Positions 43,831-53,072 of a stretch of DNA of 64,000 bases are shown here, in pieces. The stretch is taken from assembly GCF_009720865.1 (NCBI RefSeq), contig NZ_WNLA01000025.1:1-64000 (forward strand). The letters are read 5' to 3'. The stretch comes from Pseudoduganella ginsengisoli (GTDB taxonomy: Bacteria > Pseudomonadota > Gammaproteobacteria > Burkholderiales > Burkholderiaceae_D). The position numbers and the translations under genes were made by a program. The notes beneath the pieces are model-generated. The model worked only from the letters and a program-made list of their open reading frames with translations, did not search any database and was not told the DNA's origin. How positions within the stretch are numbered: the stretch's first letter is position 1; every line of letters begins with the position of its first letter.

Positions 43831-45903
43831 ATGTCGAATGCACCACAGTTTGGCCTGAACGCCCCGCAAAGCGAAGCCGTGCTTTACCTGGATGGCCCTT
43901 GCCTCGTGCTGGCTGGCGCCGGTTCTGGCAAAACCCGCGTCATTACGCAAAAAATTACGCACTTGATCGAAGACCGGGGCTATGACCCCCGCACCATTGC
44001 CGCGCTGACATTCACCAACAAGGCCGCGCATGAAATGCAGGAGCGGGTCGGCACGATGCTGAAACAGCCGCGCCAGGCCAAGTTGCTGACGATTTCCACG
44101 TTCCACTCGCTGGGCGTGAAAATTTTGCGCCAGGAAGCCAATCACCTGGGCTTGAAAGACCGCTTTTCCATCATGGACAGCGACGATTGCTACTCGCTGG
44201 TGCAGGAACTGGCCATTACGACGGATAAGCAAATCATCCGCAATATCCAGAACGCCATTTCGCTATGGAAAAACGGCCTGGTGGAACCGGACGTGGCGCT
44301 GCGCAATGCGAAAGATGAAGATGAAGCGCAGGCCGCCCGCATCTACGCCAGCTACCGCGCCACGTTGCAGGCGTACCAGGCAGTCGACTTTGACGATTTG
44401 ATCCGCTTGCCGGTCGAATTGTTCCGCGACAACGATTCCGTGCGCGACCGCTGGCAGCGCCGCTTGCGCTACTTGCTGGTGGATGAATACCAGGATACCA
44501 ACACGTGCCAGTATGAACTGGTGAAGCTGATGGTGACGGGCCTCGGCAAATACCCGATGTTTACAGCCGTGGGCGATGATGACCAGGCAATTTACGCGTG
44601 GCGCGGCGCCACCATTGAAAATTTGAAAAATTTGCAGGTGGATTTTCCCAACCTGAAGTTGATCAAGCTGGAACAGAATTACCGCTCCACGACGCGCATC
44701 TTGCAAGCGGCCAATGCCGTGATTGCCAACAATCCGAAATTGTTTGAAAAAGCCCTGTGGTCGGAACACGGCCTTGGCGAACCCATCACCGTGCATGCGA
44801 TGGCAAACGATGAACAGGAAGCGGACCAGGTGGCGGTCATGATTTCCGCCGACCACTTTGAACGCAAGAACAAGTGGACGGATTACGCGATCCTGTACCG
44901 GGGCAACCACCAGGCCCGCATTATCGAACAGGCGCTGCGCAACCACCGCATTCCGTACACGATTTCCGGCGGACAGAGTTTCTTCGACAAGGCGGAAATC
45001 AAGGACATCATTGCCTACCTGCGTTTGCTGGCGAACCAGGATGACGACCCGGCCTTTATCCGCGCCGTGACGACGCCGCGGCGGGGCATCGGCCAGTCGA
45101 CCCTGGAAGCGCTGGGTTCGTTCTCTGGGCAGTGGCAGTGCTCGCTGTTTGAAGCCGTGTTCAAAGGCGGCATCGAAGCCAAGCTGAACGACCGCCAGTT
45201 ATTGCCGTTGCGTGAATTCTGCAACTTCATCAATAACCTGGAGTCGCGCGCCAGCCGTCCTGGCCCGGGCGGCAGCGGCGACAATGCCGCGCAAGTGCTC
45301 GATGACTTGATGGAAGCCATCCACTACGAATCGTATTTGTACGACACGTATGAAGAACGGGCGGCGCAAAGCAAATACCAGAACGTGATGGAATTCATCA
45401 ACTGGCTGAAGGACCGGGGCCGGGGCGGCAAGGACCGCGAAGGTGAAGAAAAAAATGTGCTGGAATTGACGCAAATGGTGGCGTTGATGTCCATGCTGGA
45501 AGGCAAGGACGAAGAACCGGATGCCATCCGCATGTCGACCTTGCATGCGTCGAAAGGACTGGAATATCCGCACGTGTTCCTGGTGGGCTGTGAGGAAGGC
45601 ATCTTGCCGCACAAAGGCGATCCGGACACGCCGGTGGAAGTGCTGGCGCAGCGCATCGAAGAAGAACGCCGTTTGATGTACGTGGGCATTACCCGTGCCA
45701 AGCGCACGCTGCGCATTACGTGGTGCAAGAAGCGCAAAAGGGCTGGCGAACAAGTGCATTGCGATATGTCGCGCTTCATTCCCGAGATGCAGCTCGACGT
45801 GGGCGATGCGGCGCCGAAGGAAGAAGAAATCCTGTCGCCGCGCGAACGGCTGGCGCGCATGAAAGCGTTGCTGTCTACGCCCAAACCGCAAATTAATGGT
45901 TAA
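43831..45903 (+). CDS. rep: ATP-dependent DNA helicase Rep (UvrD/PcrA superfamily)
   Basis: Superfamily 1A 3'-5' helicase that removes proteins ahead of replication forks. The 690-residue protein has Q-motif LNAPQSEAV and Walker A LAGAGSGKTRVI (about residue 30). It also has LVDEYQDTNTCQYEL (Walker B), VGDDDQAIYAWRGA, QNYRSTTRIL, STLHASKGLEYPHVFLVG and EERRLMYVGITRAKRTL. It lacks the longer UvrD C-terminal tail, fitting Rep. Near-identical in size to other betaproteobacterial Rep. Confidence 0.95.
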   Translation: MSNAPQFGLNAPQSEAVLYLDGPCLVLAGAGSGKTRVITQKITHLIEDRGYDPRTIAALTFTNKAAHEMQERVGTMLKQPRQAKLLTISTFHSLGVKILRQEANHLGLKDRFSIMDSDDCYSLVQELAITTDKQIIRNIQNAISLWKNGLVEPDVALRNAKDEDEAQAARIYASYRATLQAYQAVDFDDLIRLPVELFRDNDSVRDRWQRRLRYLLVDEYQDTNTCQYELVKLMVTGLGKYPMFTAVGDDDQAIYAWRGATIENLKNLQVDFPNLKLIKLEQNYRSTTRILQAANAVIANNPKLFEKALWSEHGLGEPITVHAMANDEQEADQVAVMISADHFERKNKWTDYAILYRGNHQARIIEQALRNHRIPYTISGGQSFFDKAEIKDIIAYLRLLANQDDDPAFIRAVTTPRRGIGQSTLEALGSFSGQWQCSLFEAVFKGGIEAKLNDRQLLPLREFCNFINNLESRASRPGPGGSGDNAAQVLDDLMEAIHYESYLYDTYEERAAQSKYQNVMEFINWLKDRGRGGKDREGEEKNVLELTQMVALMSMLEGKDEEPDAIRMSTLHASKGLEYPHVFLVGCEEGILPHKGDPDTPVEVLAQRIEEERRLMYVGITRAKRTLRITWCKKRKRAGEQVHCDMSRFIPEMQLDVGDAAPKEEEILSPRERLARMKALLSTPKPQING

Positions 45904-45958
45904 AAAATGCTAAGTGCCATTAAGAAATATACAATGAGGGGTTTCCCAATAAAATTAT

Positions 45959-47779
45959 ATGTTTCCGATGGTAAGGTTTTTCCAAGTCTTGCTGGCGATG
46001 TGCCTGTGGTGTGCGGCAGCGGTACCGCACGCCCATGCGCAGCAATTGCTGGACGCCATGCTGCTGGAAGATCCATCGGGAAGCATGACGTTTGCCCAGG
46101 TATTGCAAGCGGAGCAGGCCGGGCGCTTCAAGCCCGGATCACCTAATATCGGGCTTAGCACCTCCGCTTACTGGATGCGTTTCGTCGTGCGCGCTCCCAC
46201 ACGCGGTCCCGCGTACCCATCCGACCCGTCGCTGTGGTTTGACACCGGCAACCGTACACTGCAGGAAGTCACGCTGTACCAGCCGGACGGCGAAGGCGGA
46301 TGGCGCCAGACCGCCACCGGGGCGAACCAGCCATTTGGCCTGCGTCCGCTGCCCACCGACCACTTTGTCTTTCCCATTGCGCTGCAGGACGGCGCCGATA
46401 CCGCCGTGCTATTCCTGCGCGTACGCAGCACGGCATTCATGGGCATCGTCATCCAGCCCAAAGTGTGGCAACCGCAAGCGTACCTGGACCAGATGGAATG
46501 GGAGCGCACCGGCTGGCAAGTGTATCTGGGCATGGCGGCCGCGCTGGCCAGCCTGTACTTGCTGTTGTGGCTGTATTTGCGGGAGCTGGACCATTTACTG
46601 TACGTGCTGTCGCTGCTGTCGCTGGTGTGGGCCACGTGCAGCGCGGTGGGCGGCTACGGCGCCGCCTATGCGCTGGCGTGGCCCGATGCGCCCCGTTTTG
46701 AGCAGAGCGCGTGGGTGGCTTCGCTGCTGGTGACCGGCATCTTTCCTGTGCTGTTTGTCGCGCGCTTGATCAAACTGCGGCAGCGCTTGCCGCGGCTGCA
46801 TGCGGCCGTGCTGTGCCTGTCCGGCTTGAATACGCTGGCCACGAGCGCCATGCTGCTGTTGTTCTGGCTGCGCCCGGGGACGTCGGCTGCGCTGCAGCAG
46901 CAATTGTTCATGGCTGGCCTGGCGGTGTGGCAAATGCTGTTCCCCTTGCTGCTGGGCGGCGTGGCCCACGCCGCATGGCGCGGCGACCGCATGGCGCGCT
47001 TTGTCCTTGCGGCCTATGTGCCGACGATGCTGGCATCGGTATGGACGTCCGTGGAAAACGTGCGCGGCTTGCCGCCTTCGCTGTCGCTGGTGATGTGGGC
47101 GGGGGCGTTTGAAATGATGGTGATGGCGCTGGCGCTGGCAGAACGCTTCCACTTCGAACGCGTCGATACGTATGCGGCCCGCCAGTCGTTGCTGCACAGC
47201 CTGCGCGTATCGGAGCAAGAGCTGGAGCGCAAGGTGTTGCAGCGCACGCTGGAATTGAATGCGGAAGACAAGCGCACCAAGGAGCTGGTGTACAGCATCT
47301 TGCCGATGGAATTGCCTGGCAAACGGGGCAGCAGCGGCAAGGGCCAGCCGGCCCGGCACGTTTCAGCAACGATTTTATTTACGGAATTCGAAGGCTTCGA
47401 CGCGCTGGCTTCCACCATGCCGGCGCACCGCATGGCAGCGGAATTGCAGGAGATGTTTGCCGCGTTTGACGCCATTGCCGATGAATGCGGTATCCGGAAA
47501 GTCAAAACCATCAACGATGTGTACCTGGCGGTGTCCGGATTGCCCAAGCCGTGCGCGGACCATGCGCAGCGCTGCGTGCGGGCCGGCATGAAAATGATTG
47601 CCTACATCGAGCAGCGCAACCGCCATCACCCGTTCAAATGGTCGCTGGTGGTCGGTATCCACTCCGGCCCGCTGGCAACCGGCATGGTGGGCAAGCGCAA
47701 GTATGCATTTGATATCTGGGGCGACACCGTCACCATTGCATCGCACATGGAAAATTCCGGCGAAGGGGCGGGCGCATGA
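45959..47779 (+). CDS. Receptor cyclase paralogue 1, degenerate and truncated catalytic domain
   Basis: First of five tandem paralogues. The 606-residue protein has a signal peptide (to about AHAQ), a periplasmic 7TMR-DISMED2-like sensor with WFDTGNRTLQEVTLYQPDG, a 7TM-DISM membrane block (about 185-400), a short coiled coil and a class III cyclase domain. In the cyclase, the first metal Asp is Glu (LFTEFEGF) and the second Asp remains (KTINDVYLA). The transition-state Asn and Arg are Thr and His (GDTVTIASHM). The domain stops just after that helix, where the full copies continue with GMKVNV and about 30 more residues. It is probably inactive alone. The stop overlaps paralogue 2. Confidence 0.85.
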   Translation: MFPMVRFFQVLLAMCLWCAAAVPHAHAQQLLDAMLLEDPSGSMTFAQVLQAEQAGRFKPGSPNIGLSTSAYWMRFVVRAPTRGPAYPSDPSLWFDTGNRTLQEVTLYQPDGEGGWRQTATGANQPFGLRPLPTDHFVFPIALQDGADTAVLFLRVRSTAFMGIVIQPKVWQPQAYLDQMEWERTGWQVYLGMAAALASLYLLLWLYLRELDHLLYVLSLLSLVWATCSAVGGYGAAYALAWPDAPRFEQSAWVASLLVTGIFPVLFVARLIKLRQRLPRLHAAVLCLSGLNTLATSAMLLLFWLRPGTSAALQQQLFMAGLAVWQMLFPLLLGGVAHAAWRGDRMARFVLAAYVPTMLASVWTSVENVRGLPPSLSLVMWAGAFEMMVMALALAERFHFERVDTYAARQSLLHSLRVSEQELERKVLQRTLELNAEDKRTKELVYSILPMELPGKRGSSGKGQPARHVSATILFTEFEGFDALASTMPAHRMAAELQEMFAAFDAIADECGIRKVKTINDVYLAVSGLPKPCADHAQRCVRAGMKMIAYIEQRNRHHPFKWSLVVGIHSGPLATGMVGKRKYAFDIWGDTVTIASHMENSGEGAGA

Positions 47780-49128
47780 CGTTCTTCTTCACTTGCGTTC
47801 GCACCTTGCTGCTGCTGTGGCTGCTGTGCATGCCCGGCGTGTCCCATGCTGTCCGGCAGCCGCCGCCGTCCGCCGTGGATTTGCTGTTGCTGGAAGATCC
47901 GCAAGGGACCATGGGTCTGGAAGACGCGATTGCCGCGGCGGCGCGCTTCCGGCCAGGGTCGCCCAACCTGGGCGGCACCACGTCCGCCTACTGGATGCGC
48001 TTCACTGTGCGCAATACGGCTAGCCAAGCCATGACGTGGTGGTTCGATACCGGCAACCGCACGTTGCAGGAAGTGGATTTCTACCAGCCCGATAATTTCG
48101 GCGGCTGGCAACACTTGTCCACCGGATCGCGCTTCCCCTTTGCACAGCGTCCGCTGCCCACCGATACATTTGTCTTCCCGCTGACCGTCGCTGCCGGCGC
48201 CAGTACCGACGTGTATTTGCGCGTGCGCAGTACCGGTTACCTGGGCGTGACACTGTTGCCGCGCCTGTGGACCAAAGCCGCCTTCCAGCAAGCGGCGCAG
48301 GAAGACCGGCGCGCGTGGCTGACTTACCTGGGCGTGACAGCCGCGCTGGGCGCGTTTTACTTGATGCTGTGGCTGTATTTGCGTGAACGTAATTACCTCG
48401 TGTATGTGCTGACCCTGGCATCGATCGTGTGGTCGATTTCCTGCACGGGCGGCGGCTTTGGGTCCGCCTTCCAGCTGTTCTGGCCGAATTCGCCCGGGTT
48501 CGAGCAATGCGCATGGATGCTGTCGCAAATTCCCGTCACGTGGATGCCCGTGCTGTTTGCCGCCCGGCTGGTGGATTTGAAGACCCGGGCGCCCCGTATC
48601 CGCCGCGTGCTGCTGCGGTTGATGAAATCCGTCACCGTGGCCATGGCCATCATGGTGTTGCTGGCCGCCGTACAGCGCGCGGAATTGGCGCCATTGCTGC
48701 AGGGAATTTATTTGATGGGCTGGTTCCTGTGGCTGCCCGTGTATCCACTGGTCGGGTTTGTCATGGGGCGCGAGGCATGGCGCGGCGACCGCATGGCGCG
48801 CTACTTCTGCATCGCGTACACGCCATCGATTATCGTGGCCGCGTTCGTGTCGACGCAGGCGTTACGGGGTATGCCGCCCGCACTGGCGCATATGCTGTGG
48901 GCTTCCGCATTTGAATTGCTGGTGACGGCGCTGGCGCTGGCCGATTACCTGAACCATGAACACAAGGAAAAACTCAGCACGCAGGAAGCGCTGTTGAACA
49001 GCACCCGCGATTCGGAACAGGAATTGGAGCGCAAAGTGCTCCAGCGCACGCTTGAGTTAAATGCGGAACGTAAACGTACCCGAGAGCAACTACATAAATT
49101 GTTGTCCGGTGAAGGGATGCAACAGTGA
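47776..49128 (+). CDS. Receptor cyclase paralogue 2, sensor and 7TM only
   Basis: The 450-residue protein has the same layout as its neighbours up to the coiled coil: signal peptide, DISMED2-like domain (WWFDTGNRTLQEVDFYQPD), 7TM-DISM block and ELERKVLQRTLELNAERKRT. It then ends at HKLLSGEGMQQ with no cyclase domain. The ATGA overlap with paralogue 1 predicts coupled translation. Its sensor is closest in wording to paralogue 4. It may act as a receptor partner for a full cyclase through the coiled coil; this is inference. Confidence 0.85.
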   Translation: MTFFFTCVRTLLLLWLLCMPGVSHAVRQPPPSAVDLLLLEDPQGTMGLEDAIAAAARFRPGSPNLGGTTSAYWMRFTVRNTASQAMTWWFDTGNRTLQEVDFYQPDNFGGWQHLSTGSRFPFAQRPLPTDTFVFPLTVAAGASTDVYLRVRSTGYLGVTLLPRLWTKAAFQQAAQEDRRAWLTYLGVTAALGAFYLMLWLYLRERNYLVYVLTLASIVWSISCTGGGFGSAFQLFWPNSPGFEQCAWMLSQIPVTWMPVLFAARLVDLKTRAPRIRRVLLRLMKSVTVAMAIMVLLAAVQRAELAPLLQGIYLMGWFLWLPVYPLVGFVMGREAWRGDRMARYFCIAYTPSIIVAAFVSTQALRGMPPALAHMLWASAFELLVTALALADYLNHEHKEKLSTQEALLNSTRDSEQELERKVLQRTLELNAERKRTREQLHKLLSGEGMQQ

Positions 49129-49214
49129 CGCGTGCACCGGGCCGCTAAAAGTTTACTTCCGGTAGGAAATGTGTAAATGTAGATTTCCTGACAAGCGGCA
49201 AATAGGTGGACCCA

Positions 49215-51131
49215 ATGGCATGGTTGTCCCGGACATTGCTTGCATTATGCATGTGGGCCGTGGCAGCCTGGGCTGGCGCACAGCACGTGTCAGGCGTGAT
49301 GCTGCTGGAAGACCCGTCCGGCACTATGACCTTGCCGCAAGTGCTGGACGCGGAGCGGGCCGGACGCTTCCGTGCTGGCGATACCAATGTCGGCATGACG
49401 ACATCCGCGTTCTGGATGCGCTTCACCATCCCGCCATATCCCCATGCGCCCGGCGCCGCGTTCTGGTTCGACACGGGCAACCGCACGTTGCAGGAAATTG
49501 CGCTGTACCAGCCGGATGGCCACGGCGGCTGGCGCCATGCCGCTACGGGCTCGACGCAACCCTTTGCACAGCGGCCGCTGCCAACCGACCAGTTTGTTTT
49601 TCCCATCACGTTGCAGCAGGGCGCGGACACCGTGCTGTATTTGCGCGTGCGCAGTACCGCGTATATGGGCATCATTGTCCAGCCCCGCATCTGGCAGCCG
49701 CAAGCGTACATGGAGCACATGGAGTGGGAGCGCACGGGCTGGCACATTTACCTCGGCATGGCGGCATCGCTGGCGGGCTTTTACCTGATGCTGTGGCTGT
49801 ATCTGCGTGAAATCGACCATTTGCTGTACGTACTGTCGCTGGCATCGATTGTGTTTGCCACGTGCAGTGCATTGGGCGGCTATGGCGCGGCCTATGCGCT
49901 GTACTGGCCTGATGCGCCGCGCTTCGAACAAAGCGCGTGGGTGGGCGCGATCCTGGCGGCGGGACTGTTTCCCGTGCTGTTCATCACGCGGCTGGCGGAT
50001 TTGTGGCGGCGCTTGCCGCGCCTGAACTTGACGCTGCGCTGGCTGGTCATCTTGAACACGGTGGTGGCGTCCGCCATCCTGCTGGTGTTTTGGCTGCACC
50101 CGGGGACGTCGGCCGCGTTGCAGCAGCAATTATTCATCGTGGGCTGGCTGGTGTGGCAACCGATTTTCCCGCTGGTGCTCAGCGGCGTCGTATATGTCGC
50201 GTGGCGCGGCGACCGCATGGCGCGCTTCATCCTGGTGGCGTATCTGCCCGCTGTCATGGCGTCGGCCTGGACGTCGGTGGAAAACTTGCGGGGCATGCCG
50301 CCCACGCTGTCGCTGCTGATGTGGGGCGCGGCGTTTGAATTGCTGGTGATGGCGCTGGCGCTGGCTGACCGCTTCCACTGCGAGCGGCTCGATACGTTCG
50401 CGGCGCGGCAAGCCATGTTGAACAACTTGCGCCAGTCGGAACAGGAGCTGGAGCGCAAAGTCATGCAGCGCACCCTGGAATTGAACGCGGAACAAAAGCG
50501 TACCAAGGAACTGCTGTACAACATCTTGCCAGTGGAACTGGCGGACGAATTATCCGCCACAGGCCGCGCGCAGCCGGCGCGCCATGAATCGGCCACCGTG
50601 CTGTTCACGGACTTCGCAGGCTTTACCGCGCTGGCGTCAACGATGCCGGCCGACCGCATGATCGCGGAACTCAACGACATTTTCGCCGCGTTTGATGATA
50701 TCGCGGACGAATGCGGCATCGAGAAAATCAAAACCATCGGCGACGCCTACATGGCTGCCGCGGGCTTGCCGAAACCGTGCGCGGACCATGCGCAGCGCTG
50801 TGTGCGGGCCGGCATGAAGATGATTGCCTATGTCGAACAGCGTAATCACAGCCATGCGTTCAAATGGACGCTGCGGGTCGGTATCCACTCCGGCCCTGTG
50901 GTGGCAGGCGTGGTGGGCAAGCGCAAATATGCATTCGATATCTGGGGCGATACCGTGAACATCGCATCGCGCATGGAAAGCGCGGGCGCGGGCATGAAAG
51001 TCAATGTGTCCGCCTATACCAGCGACCTGGCGGGCGATGCATTCCAGTGTGAATACCGGGGCAAAGTGGCGGCCAAGGGCAAAGGGGACATCGACATGTA
51101 TTTCGTCGTTGGGGAGCGTACGGGCACATGA
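49215..51131 (+). CDS. Receptor-type class III adenylate cyclase, paralogue 3
   Basis: Full-length member (638 residues from ATG 49215, with AGGTGG seven bases upstream). It has a signal peptide, DISMED2-like sensor, 7TM-DISM block and coiled-coil linker ending ILPVELADEL, then a complete cyclase domain. Metal Asps are in VLFTDFAGF and KTIGDAYMA. The adenine-specifying Lys lies in EKIKTIGD and the Asp in AFDIWGDTVN. Asn and Arg are in DTVNIASRM. These residues predict ATP rather than GTP as substrate. A 77-base gap separates it from paralogue 2. Confidence 0.9.
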   Translation: MAWLSRTLLALCMWAVAAWAGAQHVSGVMLLEDPSGTMTLPQVLDAERAGRFRAGDTNVGMTTSAFWMRFTIPPYPHAPGAAFWFDTGNRTLQEIALYQPDGHGGWRHAATGSTQPFAQRPLPTDQFVFPITLQQGADTVLYLRVRSTAYMGIIVQPRIWQPQAYMEHMEWERTGWHIYLGMAASLAGFYLMLWLYLREIDHLLYVLSLASIVFATCSALGGYGAAYALYWPDAPRFEQSAWVGAILAAGLFPVLFITRLADLWRRLPRLNLTLRWLVILNTVVASAILLVFWLHPGTSAALQQQLFIVGWLVWQPIFPLVLSGVVYVAWRGDRMARFILVAYLPAVMASAWTSVENLRGMPPTLSLLMWGAAFELLVMALALADRFHCERLDTFAARQAMLNNLRQSEQELERKVMQRTLELNAEQKRTKELLYNILPVELADELSATGRAQPARHESATVLFTDFAGFTALASTMPADRMIAELNDIFAAFDDIADECGIEKIKTIGDAYMAAAGLPKPCADHAQRCVRAGMKMIAYVEQRNHSHAFKWTLRVGIHSGPVVAGVVGKRKYAFDIWGDTVNIASRMESAGAGMKVNVSAYTSDLAGDAFQCEYRGKVAAKGKGDIDMYFVVGERTGT

Positions 51132-53068
51132 AACTCTGGCGCATCGTGTGGCTGGTGTGGCTGCTGTGTACAGCGGCTTGCGCGTGCGCGCAAGAACAGG
51201 CCGCCACCTTGCCCATGCCGGACATCGCGCTGCTGGAAGACCCGCAAGGCACGCTGACGGTGGCGGACGCGGTGGCCGCCGCCAGCCGCTTCCAGCCCGG
51301 CTCGCCCAACGTGGGCATGACGGCGTCCGCACACTGGATGCGTTTTACCGTGCGCAACCCTGCCAGTGCAGCCGTCACGTGGTGGTTCGATACGGGCAAC
51401 CGCACGCTGCAGGAAGTGGATTTTTACCAGCCGGACGGGCGCGGCGGCTGGCTGCACTGGGCGACGGGTTCGCGTTTTCCTTTCGCGCAGCGTCCGCTGC
51501 CGGCGGATACCTTTGTCTTTCCACTGACGGTGCCGGCGGGCGCCAGTGCCGACGTTTACCTGCGCGTACGCAGCACGGGTTTCCTCGGCGTGGCGCTGAT
51601 GCCGCGCCTGTGGCGCCCCAGCGCTTACTTGGAAGCGGCACAGGCGGACCGGCGCGCGTGGCTGACGTACCTGGGCATGACGGCATCGCTGGGCGCCTTC
51701 AACCTGATGCTGTGGGTGTATCTGCGCGAGCGCAATTACCTGCTGTATGTGTTGACGCTGGCATCCATCGTGTGGGCCATCAGCGCCACGGCAGGCGGCT
51801 TTGGTTCCGCATACCAGCTGTTCTGGCCGAATGCGCCGCACTTTGAACAGTGTTCGTGGATGCTGTCGCAAATCCCCGTCACGTGGCTGCCCGTGATCCT
51901 GGCGTTCAACCTGGTGGATGTGCGTGCGCGGGCGCCTAGGCTGAGCCGTGTGCTGTGGGGCGTGATGACTGCGCTGACAGGTGCCATGGCGGCGATGGTG
52001 GTATTGACGGTGCTGGATAACCCGCGGTTGGCGCCCTTGCTGCAAGGGATCTACGTGATGGGCTGGTTCCTGTGGCTGCCCGTCTATCCGCTGGTGGCGT
52101 TTGCCGTGGCGCGCGAAGCGTGGCGGGGCGACCGCATGGCGCGCTATTACTGCATCGCCTACGTGCCGTCGATCATTGTGGCCGCCGCCATTTCCACGCA
52201 GGCGCTGCGGGGCTTGCCGCCCGAGCTGGCCAATATGCTGTGGGCTTCGGCTTTTGAATTGCTGGTGATGGCGCTGGCGCTGGCCGATTACCTGAACCAC
52301 GCACACAATGAAAAGATCAGCGCGCAGGAAGCATTGTTGGACAGCACCCGCCGCAATGAACAAGACCTGGAGCGCAAGGTCTTGCAGCGCACGCTGGAAT
52401 TGAATGCGGAACAAAAACGCACGAAAGAATTGTTGTACAACATCTTGCCGGTGGAACTGGCCGATGAATTGTCCGCCACGGGCTGCGCGCAGCCGGCGCG
52501 GCATGAATCGGCCACGGTATTGTTCACGGATTTCGCCGGATTTACTGCGGTGGCGTCGACCATGCCCGCTGACCGCATGGTGGCGGAATTGAATGACATT
52601 TTTGCTGCGTTTGACGACATCACGGATGAATGTGGCGTGGAAAAAATCAAGACCATCGGTGATGCGTACATGGCGGCGGCAGGCTTGCCGAAACCGTGTC
52701 GCGACCATGCGCAGCGTTGCGTGCGGGCAGGCTTGAAAATGATTGCATACATCGAACAGCGCAACCGCAGCCACCCGTTCAAATGGACGCTGCGCGTGGG
52801 CATCCATTCCGGGCCGGTGGTGGCGGGTGTCGTGGGCAAGCGCAAGTATGCGTTTGATATCTGGGGCGACACCGTTAATATTGCATCGCGTATGGAAAGT
52901 TCGGGCGAGGGCATGAAGGTCAATGTGTCGGCCTATACCAGCGACCTGGCCAGCGAAGAATTTGATTGCGAATACCGGGGCAAAGTAGCGGCCAAGGGTA
53001 AAGGAGAAATCGACATGTATTTCGTGCGCGGTGCACGCTGTACGGCCGGTGTCACAGTGGATGGGTAA
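51128..53068 (+). CDS. Receptor-type class III adenylate cyclase, paralogue 4
   Basis: Full-length 646-residue member starting in an ATGA overlap with paralogue 3. It has signal peptide MKLWRIVWLVWLLCTAACAC, a DISMED2-like sensor very like paralogue 2, 7TM block, coiled coil and an intact cyclase (VLFTDFAGF, EKIKTIGDAYM, DIWGDTVNIASRM). The cyclase half is almost the same wording as paralogues 3 and 5, while the membrane half differs, so catalytic halves are more uniform than sensors. A short extension follows the catalytic domain. Confidence 0.9.
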   Translation: MKLWRIVWLVWLLCTAACACAQEQAATLPMPDIALLEDPQGTLTVADAVAAASRFQPGSPNVGMTASAHWMRFTVRNPASAAVTWWFDTGNRTLQEVDFYQPDGRGGWLHWATGSRFPFAQRPLPADTFVFPLTVPAGASADVYLRVRSTGFLGVALMPRLWRPSAYLEAAQADRRAWLTYLGMTASLGAFNLMLWVYLRERNYLLYVLTLASIVWAISATAGGFGSAYQLFWPNAPHFEQCSWMLSQIPVTWLPVILAFNLVDVRARAPRLSRVLWGVMTALTGAMAAMVVLTVLDNPRLAPLLQGIYVMGWFLWLPVYPLVAFAVAREAWRGDRMARYYCIAYVPSIIVAAAISTQALRGLPPELANMLWASAFELLVMALALADYLNHAHNEKISAQEALLDSTRRNEQDLERKVLQRTLELNAEQKRTKELLYNILPVELADELSATGCAQPARHESATVLFTDFAGFTAVASTMPADRMVAELNDIFAAFDDITDECGVEKIKTIGDAYMAAAGLPKPCRDHAQRCVRAGLKMIAYIEQRNRSHPFKWTLRVGIHSGPVVAGVVGKRKYAFDIWGDTVNIASRMESSGEGMKVNVSAYTSDLASEEFDCEYRGKVAAKGKGEIDMYFVRGARCTAGVTVDG

Positions 53069-53072
53069 AGCA

